A stretch of 64,000 nt of DNA from Sphingomonas glacialis. Lineage in GTDB: Bacteria; Pseudomonadota; Alphaproteobacteria; Sphingomonadales; Sphingomonadaceae. Position numbers and translations under genes: made by a program. The notes beneath the pieces are model-generated. The model did no database searches. It saw only the letters and a list, made by a program, of their open reading frames with translations, and was not told the DNA's origin. Shown piece by piece: positions 23,020 to 31,915 of the stretch (positions are counted from its first letter, which is position 1; every line of letters starts with the position of its first letter). Location of the stretch: the NCBI RefSeq assembly GCF_014653575.1, contig NZ_BNAQ01000006.1, positions 1 through 64,000 on the forward strand. Direction: 5' to 3'.

Positions 23020-24341
23020 GCCGCATCCTCCAGGATCGCACCGAGCGCCGCGAAGCTGTCGGCCAGGCCGCCGCGGTCCTGCTTGGTCTGCTTGAGCAGC
23101 GCCTCGATCTGCGGTGCGAGCCGGATCGCGCGGTCGACCTCGGGGTTGGAGCCGGCCTTGTAGGCGCCGAGGCGGACGATCTCCTCCATGTCGCCATAGG
23201 TCGACAGCACCGACCGCGCCGCGAGCCGCAGCGCGTTCTGGTCGTCGTCGAGCGCGCCCGGCAGCGTCCGCGAGACCGATTTGAGGATGTCGATCGCGGG
23301 ATAGCGGCCGCGCTCGGCGATCCGACGGGTGATGACGACATGGCCGTCGAGAATACCGCGCACCGCGTCGGCGACCGGCTCGTTATGGTCGTCTCCATCG
23401 ACCAATACGGTGAACAGGCCGGTGATCGACCCCTGCCCCGGCCGCCCCGGGCCGGCGCGTTCGAGCAGCCGCGGAAGCTCGGCGAACACCGTCGGCGTAT
23501 ACCCCTTGGTCGCCGCAGGCTCTCCGCTGGCGAGGCCGATCTCGCGCTGCGCCATGGCGAAGCGCGTGACCGAATCCATCAAACACAAGACGTTCAATCC
23601 CTGGTCGCGGAAATGCTCGGCGATGGCGAGTGTCGTCCACGCCGCCTGGCGCCGCATCAAAGCGGGTTCGTCCGACGTCGCGACGACCACAACGCTGCGC
23701 GCGAGACCGTCGGGGCCAAGATCGTCTTCGACAAATTCCTGCACTTCGCGCCCGCGCTCGCCGATCAGGCCGATCACCGCGACGTCGCATGCGGTCCAGC
23801 GCGCGAGCATCGACAACAGCACCGATTTGCCGACGCCCGAGCCGGCGAACAGGCCGAGCCGCTGACCAGTGCACAGCGGTGCGAAAATATCGAGCGCGCG
23901 CACCCCGGTGCCGATCCGCGCGCCGACACGGGTCCGTTCCGCCGCGGGCGGGGGAGACGCCTTGATCGGGCGCGGCGCGATGCCGAGCGGCAGCGGTCCC
24001 TTGGCGTCGATCGCCACGCCGAGGCCATTGACCATCCGGCCGAGCCACGCGTCGCATGGGCGGACGACGAAGCGCCCGGCGACGATCGTCGCGCGCGCGC
24101 CCGAGGCGATGCCTTGTGGGTCGCTGAACGGCAGGCAGTGCGCGACACTGCGGTCGAGACCGGTCACTTCGGCGGCGACTTCGCCATCCGCTGCGGTGAC
24201 GGTGATGTGCGAGCCGATGCGCGCCGCTCCATCGAGCCCTTCGACCTCGATCAGCGTGCCGCGCACACCGATCACACGGCCATACCGCTGGTCAGGCGAC
24301 AGCTCGCGGAGCGCGCGTGCGGCGGCGGCGAGCGTCTTCAC
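23016..24341 (-). CDS. fliI: Flagellar type III secretion ATPase FliI
   Basis: 441 residues, normal for FliI. Walker A GLFAGSGVGKSVLLSMLAR, the family box GLIGERGREVQEFVEDDLG, Walker B region LNVLCLMDSVTRFAMAQREI, and the following GEPAATKGYTPTVFAELPRL. These match FliI rather than F1-ATPase beta, from which the secretion ATPases diverge. The N-terminal beta-barrel is at ~15-90. It energises unfolding and export of flagellar substrates at the inner membrane. It lies 9 nt after flbT and overlaps fliJ by ATGA, so flbT-fliI-fliJ-transglycosylase form one transcription unit. Confidence 0.95.
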   Translation of the reverse strand: MKTLAAAARALRELSPDQRYGRVIGVRGTLIEVEGLDGAARIGSHITVTAADGEVAAEVTGLDRSVAHCLPFSDPQGIASGARATIVAGRFVVRPCDAWLGRMVNGLGVAIDAKGPLPLGIAPRPIKASPPPAAERTRVGARIGTGVRALDIFAPLCTGQRLGLFAGSGVGKSVLLSMLARWTACDVAVIGLIGERGREVQEFVEDDLGPDGLARSVVVVATSDEPALMRRQAAWTTLAIAEHFRDQGLNVLCLMDSVTRFAMAQREIGLASGEPAATKGYTPTVFAELPRLLERAGPGRPGQGSITGLFTVLVDGDDHNEPVADAVRGILDGHVVITRRIAERGRYPAIDILKSVSRTLPGALDDDQNALRLAARSVLSTYGDMEEIVRLGAYKAGSNPEVDRAIRLAPQIEALLKQTKQDRGGLADSFAALGAILEDAA

Positions 24342-24350
24342 GCGCCGCGC

Positions 24351-24755
24351 TCAGGCGGCATCGCACTCGGCGCGCGCGAACGCCACCGTCTCATAGGTAA
24401 TCAAGGTGCGGCAATCGGCCAGTGCCCGGTAGAAGTCACCGATGGCGACCTTTTGCGCAAAGGCGGCACAGGCAGCCTTCGCCTCGTGCGATTCCAGCGC
24501 GCCGATCAATCCTTCGAGATAGCCGATGATCTCGTCATGGTGCGCAGCGGCGCCAGCGGGATCGATATAGGCGAGCATGCAGGCATGATAGAGCCGCCGC
24601 GCCGGCGTCGTGGCGTCTTCGGGGGCCATCACTTCGCGCCCGCGCAGCACCGTTACAGTGTTCTCGATGTACAGTTCGGTGCGGCCGACCGCGCGCAGAA
24701 GCGCGCCGTTGACGATCATCTGTTCGCCATTGCGGAGGGAAATTCGAAGCGTCAT
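24351..24755 (-). CDS. flbT: Flagellum biosynthesis regulator FlbT
   Basis: 134 residues. LRISLRNGEQMIVNGALLRA and REVMAPEDATTPARRLYHAC match FlbT, whose hallmark is (L)xPGE(x)hhhNGAhL and MxxEDATTPxRxLY. In Caulobacter FlbT is known to bind the 5' leader of flagellin mRNA and destabilise it until the hook is finished. Here it heads the fliI operon and has a TATAGGA element about 29 nt upstream. A structured flagellin leader is present at 37521-37560, which makes the same control plausible. Confidence 0.9.
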   Translation of the reverse strand: MTLRISLRNGEQMIVNGALLRAVGRTELYIENTVTVLRGREVMAPEDATTPARRLYHACMLAYIDPAGAAAHHDEIIGYLEGLIGALESHEAKAACAAFAQKVAIGDFYRALADCRTLITYETVAFARAECDAA

Positions 24756-24783
24756 CGTCTGGACCCTTGGTCGTTTCCATTCT

Positions 24784-24808
24784 TATAGGAATAAATTGCC
24801 TAGTGCGG
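24784..24808. promoter_or_regulatory. TATAGGA element and shared TGCCTAGTGCG box between flbT and flgE
   Basis: TATAGGA at 24784-24790 (minus strand TCCTATAAG) lies 29 nt before flbT. TGCCTAGTGCG at 24797-24807 recurs exactly upstream of flgF (34528-34538). Both sit in divergent intergenic regions of flagellar operons. Confidence 0.4.
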
Positions 24809-24907
24809 GCGGTGACGACAAAATTCGCGCCATTTCACTCGCAGCGGCATTGTCATCCTACAATCAAAGAAGCGCCGCGCCATCGGTGCGTTTTTTGGAG
24901 ATTTTCC

Positions 24908-26209
24908 TTGAGCCTGTACTCAGCCCTGTATGCCGGCGTCTCCGGCTTGAGCGCGCAAGCCAGCGCCATGGCCAGCGTCGCCGACAACATCACCAACATC
25001 AACACGGTCGGCTACAAGACCGCCGACACGCAATTCCGCACCCTGGTGTCGGACGGGCGCGGCGGCTCGTCTTATTCGGCCGGCGGCGTCGCGGCCGTGA
25101 CGCGCTCGCTGGTGACCAAGCAGGGCGCGCCGCTGCCATCGGCCAGCCCGACCGACATCTCGGTCGCCGGCGCGGGGTTCTTTGTGACGCGCGACGGCGT
25201 CGGCGCCGGCGCCAACGTCGCATATACCCGGGCGGGCTCGTTCGCCCCGGACAAAGCCGGCTATCTGGCGAATTCGGGCGGCTATTACCTCCAGGGCTGG
25301 CCGCTGAACGCGCAGGGCGGTTATACCAACAACGGCAATCTCGGCGCGCTGACGCCGGTCCGCGTGACGGAGCTGACCGGTACCGCGGCGCCAACGAGCA
25401 AGCTGAACATGCGCGTCAACCTGGATTCCACCGCGACGCCCTTCACCGGCACCTACGCTGCTGGCGACATGGCGAAGAGCACGACGCCGGCGCAATTCTC
25501 CCGCTCGGTCGATCTGACCGATGCGCAGGGCGGCAGCCACGCGGTGACGCTCGCGTTTCTGAAGACAGGCGCGAACAGCTGGGTCGGCGAAATCTATGCC
25601 CAGCCGGCGAGCGACGTCACCGCGACGAACGGCCTGCTCGCCAGCGGCAAGATCGCGTTCAACCCGGATGGCAGCCTCGATCGCGCGGGTTCCGATCCGG
25701 GCATGTTCGCCACGCTTACGCCCGCATGGACCAACGGCGCCGGCACCGCACCGGTAACCCTCGGGCTCGGCACCGACGGCGGGCTCGATGGCCTGTCGCA
25801 GTTCGGCGGCACCTCATCGGTAATATCCTACACCGTCGATGGCGGACGGTCCGGCAGTGTCGCCTCGACGAGGATTTCCGATGCCGGCGTCGTAAGCGCG
25901 GTGTTCGATGACGGCACGTCGCGCGCGGTCTATCAATTGCCGATCGCCAATTTCCAGAACCCCAACGGCCTGACGCGCTTGCCCGGCAATGCCTACAGCA
26001 TCTCGGATGAATCGGGCGGCGTCGCGATCAACGCACCGGGTTCGCTTGGCGCGGGCAAGATCGCGGCGAGCTCGCTCGAGGCCTCGACGGTCGATCTCGC
26101 GCAGGAGTTCACCAACATGATCCGCTTCCAGCGCGCCTATAGCGCGTCGTCGAAGATCATCACGACGGTCGACGAGATGCTGCAGGAAGTCAGCAACCTC
26201 AAGCGATAA
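24908..26209 (+). CDS. flgE: Flagellar hook protein FlgE
   Basis: 433 residues. TTG at 24908 is chosen: GGAG lies 7 nt upstream and the conserved rod/hook N-terminus starts there (LYSALYAGVSGLSAQASAM ... NITNINTVGYKT). The central hook D2-like domain follows (LTDAQGGSHAVTLAFLKTG). The C-terminal domain has NPNGLTRLPGNAYSIS, SSLEASTVDLAQEFTNMI and FQRAYSASSKIITTVDEML, the FlgE/FlgG-type ending. It polymerises into the extracellular hook. It is the first gene of the flgE-flgK-flgL operon. Confidence 0.93.
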   Translation: MSLYSALYAGVSGLSAQASAMASVADNITNINTVGYKTADTQFRTLVSDGRGGSSYSAGGVAAVTRSLVTKQGAPLPSASPTDISVAGAGFFVTRDGVGAGANVAYTRAGSFAPDKAGYLANSGGYYLQGWPLNAQGGYTNNGNLGALTPVRVTELTGTAAPTSKLNMRVNLDSTATPFTGTYAAGDMAKSTTPAQFSRSVDLTDAQGGSHAVTLAFLKTGANSWVGEIYAQPASDVTATNGLLASGKIAFNPDGSLDRAGSDPGMFATLTPAWTNGAGTAPVTLGLGTDGGLDGLSQFGGTSSVISYTVDGGRSGSVASTRISDAGVVSAVFDDGTSRAVYQLPIANFQNPNGLTRLPGNAYSISDESGGVAINAPGSLGAGKIAASSLEASTVDLAQEFTNMIRFQRAYSASSKIITTVDEMLQEVSNLKR

Positions 26210-26222
26210 CGCCTTGACCTGA

Positions 26223-26252
26223 GCCGGCGCGGGACACGGTTCCCGCACCGGC
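26223..26252 (+). promoter_or_regulatory. Hairpin between flgE and flgK
   Basis: GCCGGCGCGGGA (26223-26234) pairs with TCCCGCACCGGC (26241-26252) with one mismatch. It ends 24 nt before the flgK start and has no U-run. It may limit read-through or protect the hook message. Confidence 0.5.
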
Positions 26253-26276
26253 TTGCCCGAAGTGAGGATTGCCGGC

Positions 26277-28376
26277 GTGTCGCTCAACGAAATCATGTCC
26301 TCGGCGATGTCCGGCCTGGCGGCGTCGCAAGCTGGCCTGCGTTCGGTGTCGAACAACATCGCCAATGTCGGCACGCCCGGCTACGCCCGCGAGGCGGTTG
26401 GGCAGACCACCGCCGTCACGGCGGGGGTGGTCAACGGCGTCAGCGTCGGGGAGCCAGCGCGGATCGCGGATCGCTTCCTCGAAGCGACGGTCTATCGCCG
26501 CGCCGGCGACATGGGCTCGGCCGACGTGACCGCTTCCTATCTCGGGCGACTGCAATCCTTGCTGGGCGCGCCTGGCGCGGAATATGGCTTGCCCTCACGG
26601 CTCGACGCGATCGATTCCTCGGCGGTGGCGATGACCGGCACGCAAGCCTCCCCCCAGTCGGTTGCGAGTTTCACCGCCAATGTGCAGGACGCGATTTCCT
26701 CGATCAACCAGCTCGGCGGCGACGTCGCGTCGCTGAAATCGGACGTCCAGTCCGAGGTCGGCGAAAGCGTCGACCGGGTCAACACGCTGTTGGTGCGGAT
26801 CAACGATCTCAACGGCACCGTCTCGCGGCTCGACGGCAATGGCAAGAGCTCGGCCGGCGTCGCCGACCAACGCATGTCGGCGATCGAGGAGCTGAGCGGG
26901 TTGATGAAGGTCACCGTGCGCGAACAGCCCGATGGCCGCGTGTCGATCGACACCGCCTCGGGGATCCCGCTCCTCGACAACCGCCTGCGCCAGCTGTCGC
27001 TGCCCGCATCCGGTGGCGGCCCGGCGCAAACCAGTTATCCCGTCATCACCATGCGCTTCGCCGACGCGAACGGTGCGACCGGCACGGCGACCGGCGACAA
27101 GCTCGATTCGGCATCGGTCGGCGGCAAGCTCGGCGGGTTGATCGACCTGCGCGATCGCGCGCTGCCGGCGTTTACCGAGAAACTCGGCGTGCTGTTCACC
27201 GGCCTGTCGCAGACGCTCAACGCGGTGTCGAATGCCGGCACGACCGTCCCCGCGCCAAATCAGCTGCTCGGCCGGCCTGGTGCGCTGACCGCGAGCGATC
27301 GCGCCGGCTTCACCGGCTCGGCGACCTTCGCCGTCACCAAATCGAGCGGCGAGCTGGTCGCCTCGACCAAGATCGATTTCTCGGCGCTTGGGGCAAGCGC
27401 CACGGTCGCCGACACCGTCGCGGCGATCAATGCCGGGCTCGGCGGCAGCGCGATCGCGTCCTTCACCGGCGGCGTGCTCTCGATCAAAGCGGGCGGCACG
27501 GGGAACGGCGTGGTCATCGCGCAGGATGCGACCAATCCGAGCGACCGCGGCGGGGTCGGCTTCTCGCAATATTTCGGCATGAACGACATCGTTCGCAGCG
27601 CGAGCAGCCCGCTGGTGCCCTCGGGCTTCGTTCCGTCGGACCCGCACGGCTTTGCCGCCGGGCAGACGACCGACATCGTGCTGCGCGACACATCGGGTCG
27701 GGCGCTGACCAGCTACACCATGAGCAGCTCGGTCGGCCCGACCTTCGGCGACCTGGTCACCGCGCTCAATGCCAGCCCGATCGGGAAGTTCGGCAGTTTC
27801 GCGATGGACACCAAGGGACGGATCCAGTTCGCTGCCAACGCCAATCTCCCCGGCGCGACAGTGTCGATCCCGGGGGATTCGACCGATCGACTGGGGACGG
27901 GCCAATCCTTTTCGAGTATCGTCCAGCTGACGGGCGCGACAAGTGGTGTCGCCTCCGCAGGCGTCCGCCCCGACATCCTCGCCAGCCCCGGCAAGCTAGG
28001 CCTCGCGCGGCTGCAAACTGGCGTCGCGGTCGGGGCAAAGGCGCTGGGCGTCGGCGACAATCGCGGCGCGACCGCCTTTGTCGATCAGCTCGCCGCCACG
28101 GTCGATCTCGGCAAGGATGGCATCACGACCACCGCCGCGCGCACCGCCGCCTTGCTCGGCAATGCCGGCACCGCCGCGTCGCAAGCCGCCTCGACGCTCG
28201 CCGACGCCACCGCGCGGCGCGACGACGCGGTCAACCGCCGCGACAGTTTCTCAGGCGTCAATATCGACGAGGAACTGTCGAACATGGTCGTGCTGCAAAA
28301 CATCTATTCCGCCTCGGCGCGCGTCATTACCACAGCCAGCCAGATGTATGACACCTTGCTGGCGATGATCCACTAA
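26277..28376 (+). CDS. flgK: Hook-filament junction protein FlgK (HAP1)
   Basis: 699 residues. GTG at 26277 with GAGGA 8 nt upstream is preferred to 26253, which falls inside the hairpin. N-terminus LNEIMSSAMSGLAASQAGLR ... SNNIANVGTPGYAR is the FlgK D0 helix. The C-terminus VNIDEELSNMVVLQNIYSAS ... VITTASQMYDTLLAMI fits FlgK (sequence reads SGVNIDEEL). The long central region forms the variable domains. It caps the hook and joins it to the filament. The stop is 9 nt before flgL. Confidence 0.93.
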   Translation: MSLNEIMSSAMSGLAASQAGLRSVSNNIANVGTPGYAREAVGQTTAVTAGVVNGVSVGEPARIADRFLEATVYRRAGDMGSADVTASYLGRLQSLLGAPGAEYGLPSRLDAIDSSAVAMTGTQASPQSVASFTANVQDAISSINQLGGDVASLKSDVQSEVGESVDRVNTLLVRINDLNGTVSRLDGNGKSSAGVADQRMSAIEELSGLMKVTVREQPDGRVSIDTASGIPLLDNRLRQLSLPASGGGPAQTSYPVITMRFADANGATGTATGDKLDSASVGGKLGGLIDLRDRALPAFTEKLGVLFTGLSQTLNAVSNAGTTVPAPNQLLGRPGALTASDRAGFTGSATFAVTKSSGELVASTKIDFSALGASATVADTVAAINAGLGGSAIASFTGGVLSIKAGGTGNGVVIAQDATNPSDRGGVGFSQYFGMNDIVRSASSPLVPSGFVPSDPHGFAAGQTTDIVLRDTSGRALTSYTMSSSVGPTFGDLVTALNASPIGKFGSFAMDTKGRIQFAANANLPGATVSIPGDSTDRLGTGQSFSSIVQLTGATSGVASAGVRPDILASPGKLGLARLQTGVAVGAKALGVGDNRGATAFVDQLAATVDLGKDGITTTAARTAALLGNAGTAASQAASTLADATARRDDAVNRRDSFSGVNIDEELSNMVVLQNIYSASARVITTASQMYDTLLAMIH

Positions 28377-28385
28377 GGAACCCCC

Positions 28386-29294
28386 ATGTCCCGCGTCGCC
28401 ACGATCCCGCTCCAGCGCACAATGTCCGCTGCGATCCAGCACTCGCAGCAATTGCTCGCGGCGACGCAGCAGCAGCTCGCCACCGGAAAGAAGGCCAACG
28501 ACTATGCCTCGCTCGGCACCGAGGCGGTGCGCAACCTGTCGACGCATTCGCTACGGGCGCGACAGGACGCCTATGCCGGCGTCTCCTCACGGATCGGCAC
28601 CACGCTGACGCTCAACGATGCCAATATCGGCGCGATCGACACCAGCGCGATGTCGCTGAAGCAGGACCTGTTGACCGCCATCGGCACCGGCACGGGCGAC
28701 GGCGTCAACGCGTCGATCACCGCAGCGTTCAACCAGTTCCGCGCCGCGCTCAACGCCTCGAGCGGCGACGGATCGCTGTTCGGCGGATCGCGCACCGACG
28801 GACCGCCCTTCGTCCCGGCGACGCTCGCCGCGACGATCGGTGTTCCCGCGTCAGCTGCTTTTGCCAATGACGCGGTGAAAGCTTCGGCGCGGCTGTCGGA
28901 CAATGTCGACGTCGAATATGGCGTGACCGCGAGCGACATCGGATCGAGCCTTTACACCGCCTTCCAGACGCTTGCCGGGGCCGGGACGATCGGCAACCCG
29001 CCCAGCCCGGCGCAGTTCAACATCCTGTCGCAGGCCGCAGCGCAGATCGACACCGGCCTGACTGACTTGCGCGGCGTCAACGCCGAAAACGGTCGCAAGC
29101 AAGCCCAGGTCGAAACACTCGGGACGCGCGCGACCGATCACGCGATCCTGCTGCAGGGGATCATCGCGGGCAATGAGGATGCCGATCTCGGCCAAGTCGC
29201 GATCGATCTCGCTCAGCAGAAGACGATGCTGCAGGCGAGCTATTCGGTGTTTTCGCAGCTCTCCGGGCTGAGCCTCGCCAGCTATCTGCGCTAG
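28386..29294 (+). CDS. flgL: Hook-filament junction protein FlgL (HAP3)
   Basis: 302 residues, flagellin-fold. N-terminal helix QRTMSAAIQHSQQLLAATQQ, then QLATGKKANDYASLG, and the C-terminal helix DLAQQKTMLQASYSVFSQLS ending LSLASYLR. This order and length fit FlgL after FlgK rather than flagellin. The motif DLGQVAIDLAQQKT is typical of the D0/D1 C-helix. The ribosome site AGGA lies 6 nt before ATG 28386. It is the last gene of the operon and is followed by a strong terminator. Confidence 0.9.
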   Translation: MSRVATIPLQRTMSAAIQHSQQLLAATQQQLATGKKANDYASLGTEAVRNLSTHSLRARQDAYAGVSSRIGTTLTLNDANIGAIDTSAMSLKQDLLTAIGTGTGDGVNASITAAFNQFRAALNASSGDGSLFGGSRTDGPPFVPATLAATIGVPASAAFANDAVKASARLSDNVDVEYGVTASDIGSSLYTAFQTLAGAGTIGNPPSPAQFNILSQAAAQIDTGLTDLRGVNAENGRKQAQVETLGTRATDHAILLQGIIAGNEDADLGQVAIDLAQQKTMLQASYSVFSQLSGLSLASYLR

Positions 29295-29297
29295 CGC

Positions 29298-29328
29298 CGC
29301 AGGCCGGGCGTTGATCGCCCGGCCTGCG
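29298..29328. terminator. Bidirectional hairpin terminator between flgL and the TPR-like gene
   Basis: CGCAGGCCGGGCG (29298-29310) and CGCCCGGCCTGCG (29316-29328) form a perfect 13-bp stem with a 5-nt loop. It lies between two convergent genes. Confidence 0.75.
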
Positions 29329-29355
29329 TCTGCGGTGCCACCGGTCTTCGCATCC

Positions 29356-31209
29356 TCAGGAAGCGCTTGGGGTCTCCGCGACCTGTGGCGCCGCATCGAT
29401 CAGGTCGGCGATGCCGCCGGCCGGGCTGGATGACGGAATTGCCGCCATCGCCGCGCTGACGGTGGCCGGGTCGACCGCGCCCACCGCAGCCGTCAGCGCG
29501 GCAAAAGCCGGCGCGGTTGGTAGCGTGGCGAAGGCCGCGCCATATTGCGCACGCAGCCGCGCCAGCTCGCCCTCACGCCCAAGCATCGCGAGAGCGACGG
29601 CGAGCCGCAGAATCCGCGCCTGGGCGACATCGGTGAGCGCGTCGCCCGGCGCGGGCGGCGTGGCGGCGGCGAGCGCCTTCCAGTCGTGCCGCCGCCAGTT
29701 GAGCTCGCCGCGGATCGCCTCGCCGTCGGGCACATCTTGCAGCACGGCGAGCGCCTCGTTGGTGCGCCCCAATTGGTCGAGCGCAACCGCCTCGACGCGG
29801 TGGCGGGCCCACAGCATGTCGTTGGGATAGACGTTCCCCTCAGTATCGCGGATCGCCGCCAGCGCGCGCGCCGGCGCGCCCGCCAGGATGAACAGCGACG
29901 CGACCCGCGCCGACAACGGTCCCTGCGCGACATCGCGCGTGCGGACGCGCAGCTGGTGATCGAGCAATTCGGCGCCGCGTTCGTACAGGCCGGCGGACTG
30001 CAACCGGTCGGCGAGCTGGACCACGAGCAAGTCGCCCGCCGCGCCGGCCGGCGACAGGTCGCGATATTCCCAATACAGGCCGGCGACGCGGTCGAGCGGC
30101 ATGGCATGGTCGGGCGCGAGCGCGGCGGTCAGCGTTTGTTGCAGCGCCGCGGTCAGCGCCGCGCGATCGGCCCCGCCGTTGAAATAGCGGAAGATCGTCG
30201 CGCCCGCTTCGAGGGTCGCGCGCACATCATGCGTTCGCAGCGCGACCGCATAGCTCAGCTGCAGTGCGCGCATCTCGATTTCGTCGCCGCGCCAGACGAA
30301 GCGGATCTGCCGCAAGCGCGCGATATCGGTGGGCGGCAGCGTGCCGTGGTGCGCGCGATCCTCGATCAAGGCGAGCTCGGCGTCGAGGCGTTGCGCACGA
30401 TCACCGATCTGGCGCGCCTGCGCCAGCAGCAACTGCCCTTGCGACCGCTGGCCCAGCGCAAGCGTGGCGCGACCGCGCAGCACGGTGGCGGCGGGGTCGG
30501 CCGCGGGCATCGCGCCGAGGACCTGCGCGACCAGCCCCGGTTGCCCGACGGCGATCGCGCTGCGGGCGGCGGCGAGCAGGAACGGCGTGCGATCCTTGAC
30601 CGAGCGCGCGTTGAGCGCCGGGAGCGCACAGCGCAACTCGGCGAGCGCCGGGCCACCAAGCCCGGCTTGCCCGAGCGCCCGCATCCGCCACGCGCAGGCC
30701 TCCGGGTCGGACTGCAAGCGCTCGCCCGCCAGCGCTGCCATCGCCGCCGCCGGCCGGTCGAGCAATGTCAGCGTGGCACCGAGCGCAAGCTGATAGGAGG
30801 GCACGAGCGCAAGATCCGGATCGTCCTGCCGCATCACCTCGAGCGCACCGACCGCCTCCGCCCCGCGGCCAAGCGAAACCTGCCGCGTCGCATATGCCCA
30901 GCGCGCCGCCTGCCGCATGGCTGGCCGGGCCGCAATCAGCCCCGCCCAGCCTTCGACCTGACCGGCAACGCGCCATCCATTGGGGCCGAAAATGGTCGGG
31001 GAATTGGCGAGCTGCGGGGCAAAGCGCGGCAAGCCCGTCTTTGCCCGAACCGGCACGGGCGCGACATCGGTTGCGGCAGCATCGGCGTCAGCCGTCGCAT
31101 CGCCGGCATCGTCGGCGCCGACCGGTTCGGCGACCGTCGGCGCGACGCTGGGGGCCGACGCGGTGGCAAGCAGTGCGACCGCCGCGAGCATGAAGCGCGC
31201 GTGTGTCAA
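29356..31209 (-). CDS. Exported helical-repeat (TPR-like) protein of the flagellar cluster
   Basis: 617 residues. TTG at 31209 overlaps the stop of the upstream gene (TTGA) and gives a signal peptide THARFMLAAVALLATASA; ATG at 31191 is the alternative. After an acidic Ala/Asp linker, the body is a chain of paired helices with TPR-like spacing (GRGAEAVGALEVM, RPAAAMAALAGE, GRTNEALAVLQDVP). It should be periplasmic and mediate protein contacts. Its place between flgL and the motE-fliM-fliL operon, and the TATAGGA element in front of its operon, suggest a motility role. I do not recognise a named family. Confidence 0.65.
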   Translation of the reverse strand: MTHARFMLAAVALLATASAPSVAPTVAEPVGADDAGDATADADAAATDVAPVPVRAKTGLPRFAPQLANSPTIFGPNGWRVAGQVEGWAGLIAARPAMRQAARWAYATRQVSLGRGAEAVGALEVMRQDDPDLALVPSYQLALGATLTLLDRPAAAMAALAGERLQSDPEACAWRMRALGQAGLGGPALAELRCALPALNARSVKDRTPFLLAAARSAIAVGQPGLVAQVLGAMPAADPAATVLRGRATLALGQRSQGQLLLAQARQIGDRAQRLDAELALIEDRAHHGTLPPTDIARLRQIRFVWRGDEIEMRALQLSYAVALRTHDVRATLEAGATIFRYFNGGADRAALTAALQQTLTAALAPDHAMPLDRVAGLYWEYRDLSPAGAAGDLLVVQLADRLQSAGLYERGAELLDHQLRVRTRDVAQGPLSARVASLFILAGAPARALAAIRDTEGNVYPNDMLWARHRVEAVALDQLGRTNEALAVLQDVPDGEAIRGELNWRRHDWKALAAATPPAPGDALTDVAQARILRLAVALAMLGREGELARLRAQYGAAFATLPTAPAFAALTAAVGAVDPATVSAAMAAIPSSSPAGGIADLIDAAPQVAETPSAS

Positions 31210-31424
31210 AACATGTGGCCGATCGGCACCAGCGCGATGACGAACGCCCCCGCGACGCACGCCAGCAGGAACACGATCGAGAAGAGCAACACGTGCTGCT
31301 TGGGTTCAACCTCCGGCACCGGCGTGCCGACCGCCTCGCCCCCGGCGACCCCGACGCTTGCCTCCGGCAAATCCGGCGCGGAATCGACCATCACGGACCG
31401 GCGCGGTTTTTGGTCTCTGCTCAT
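31206..31424 (-). CDS. Small single-pass membrane protein of the flagellar cluster
   Basis: 72 residues. The N-terminal ~42 residues are hydrophilic, acidic and Pro-rich (SAPDLPEASVGVAGGEA). One C-terminal membrane helix follows: HVLLFSIVFLLACVAGAFVI, then ALVPIGHMF. It overlaps the TPR-like gene start, so the two are co-translated. A TATAGGA element lies about 40 nt upstream. It may anchor or recruit the periplasmic TPR-like protein to the motor; this is inference from coupling and topology. Confidence 0.6.
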   Translation of the reverse strand: MSRDQKPRRSVMVDSAPDLPEASVGVAGGEAVGTPVPEVEPKQHVLLFSIVFLLACVAGAFVIALVPIGHMF

Positions 31425-31452
31425 CCATAGTTCCTGACGTATCGGGGCTTAC

Positions 31453-31471
31453 CCTCTATTATAGGATAAGC
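31453..31471. promoter_or_regulatory. CCTCTAWTATAGGAYAAGC element (copy 1)
   Basis: 17 of 19 positions are identical to the copy at 34498-34516. On the minus strand it reads GCTTATCCTATAATAGAGG, with TATAAT placed about 35 nt before the start of the small membrane protein. Confidence 0.5.
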
Positions 31472-31510
31472 GCCGCATACCCGGCAGGCGCGCATGCACG
31501 GAGTTTCGTC

Positions 31511-31915
31511 ATCGCGCAGATCCCGATCAAGCGCCTCGCGCTGCTGCCGCTCGCGGCCACGGCGTGGACCGCAAGCGCGGCCAACGGCGCCCTCCCGCCC
31601 GAAGCGACGCCGCAGCTCGTGGTGATGGCGCCGATCGTCGTGCCGATCGTTGGGTCGGATCGGCTCGACGGCGCGCTCCATCTCAAGCTCGTGCTTGCCG
31701 CCGCCGATCCCGCCGCATTGGCTCGGCTGACGCAGCGCATGCCGGCGTTGCGTGCGGCCTCGGTCGCCGGTGCGATCGAATTCTCGCGGCTCTACGCCTC
31801 GACGCGCACGCCGGTCGATGCCGCGCGCTTGCGCGCAATCCTGACCGCCGCGTTGCGTGCCGAGGATGCCGATGTTGCCGACGTGCTCATCGTCGAGGTG
31901 TCCGCCGCCGATTAA
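31511..31915 (+). CDS. Secreted FliL-like protein with apparent AUC start
   Basis: 134 residues if started at ATC 31511. CGGAG (31499-31503) lies exactly 7 nt upstream, and the product then begins with a clean signal peptide ([20 protein letters not shown]). The nearest in-frame ordinary start is TTG 31358, inside the divergent gene and with no signal. The mature part, [20 protein letters not shown] ... [20 protein letters not shown], ending LIVEVSAAD, follows the strand-helix-strand order of the FliL periplasmic domain without its membrane helix. The true FliL is at 33913. It may interact with stator or ring proteins. The FliL relation is an inference from pattern. Confidence 0.55.
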   Translation: MAQIPIKRLALLPLAATAWTASAANGALPPEATPQLVVMAPIVVPIVGSDRLDGALHLKLVLAAADPAALARLTQRMPALRAASVAGAIEFSRLYASTRTPVDAARLRAILTAALRAEDADVADVLIVEVSAAD

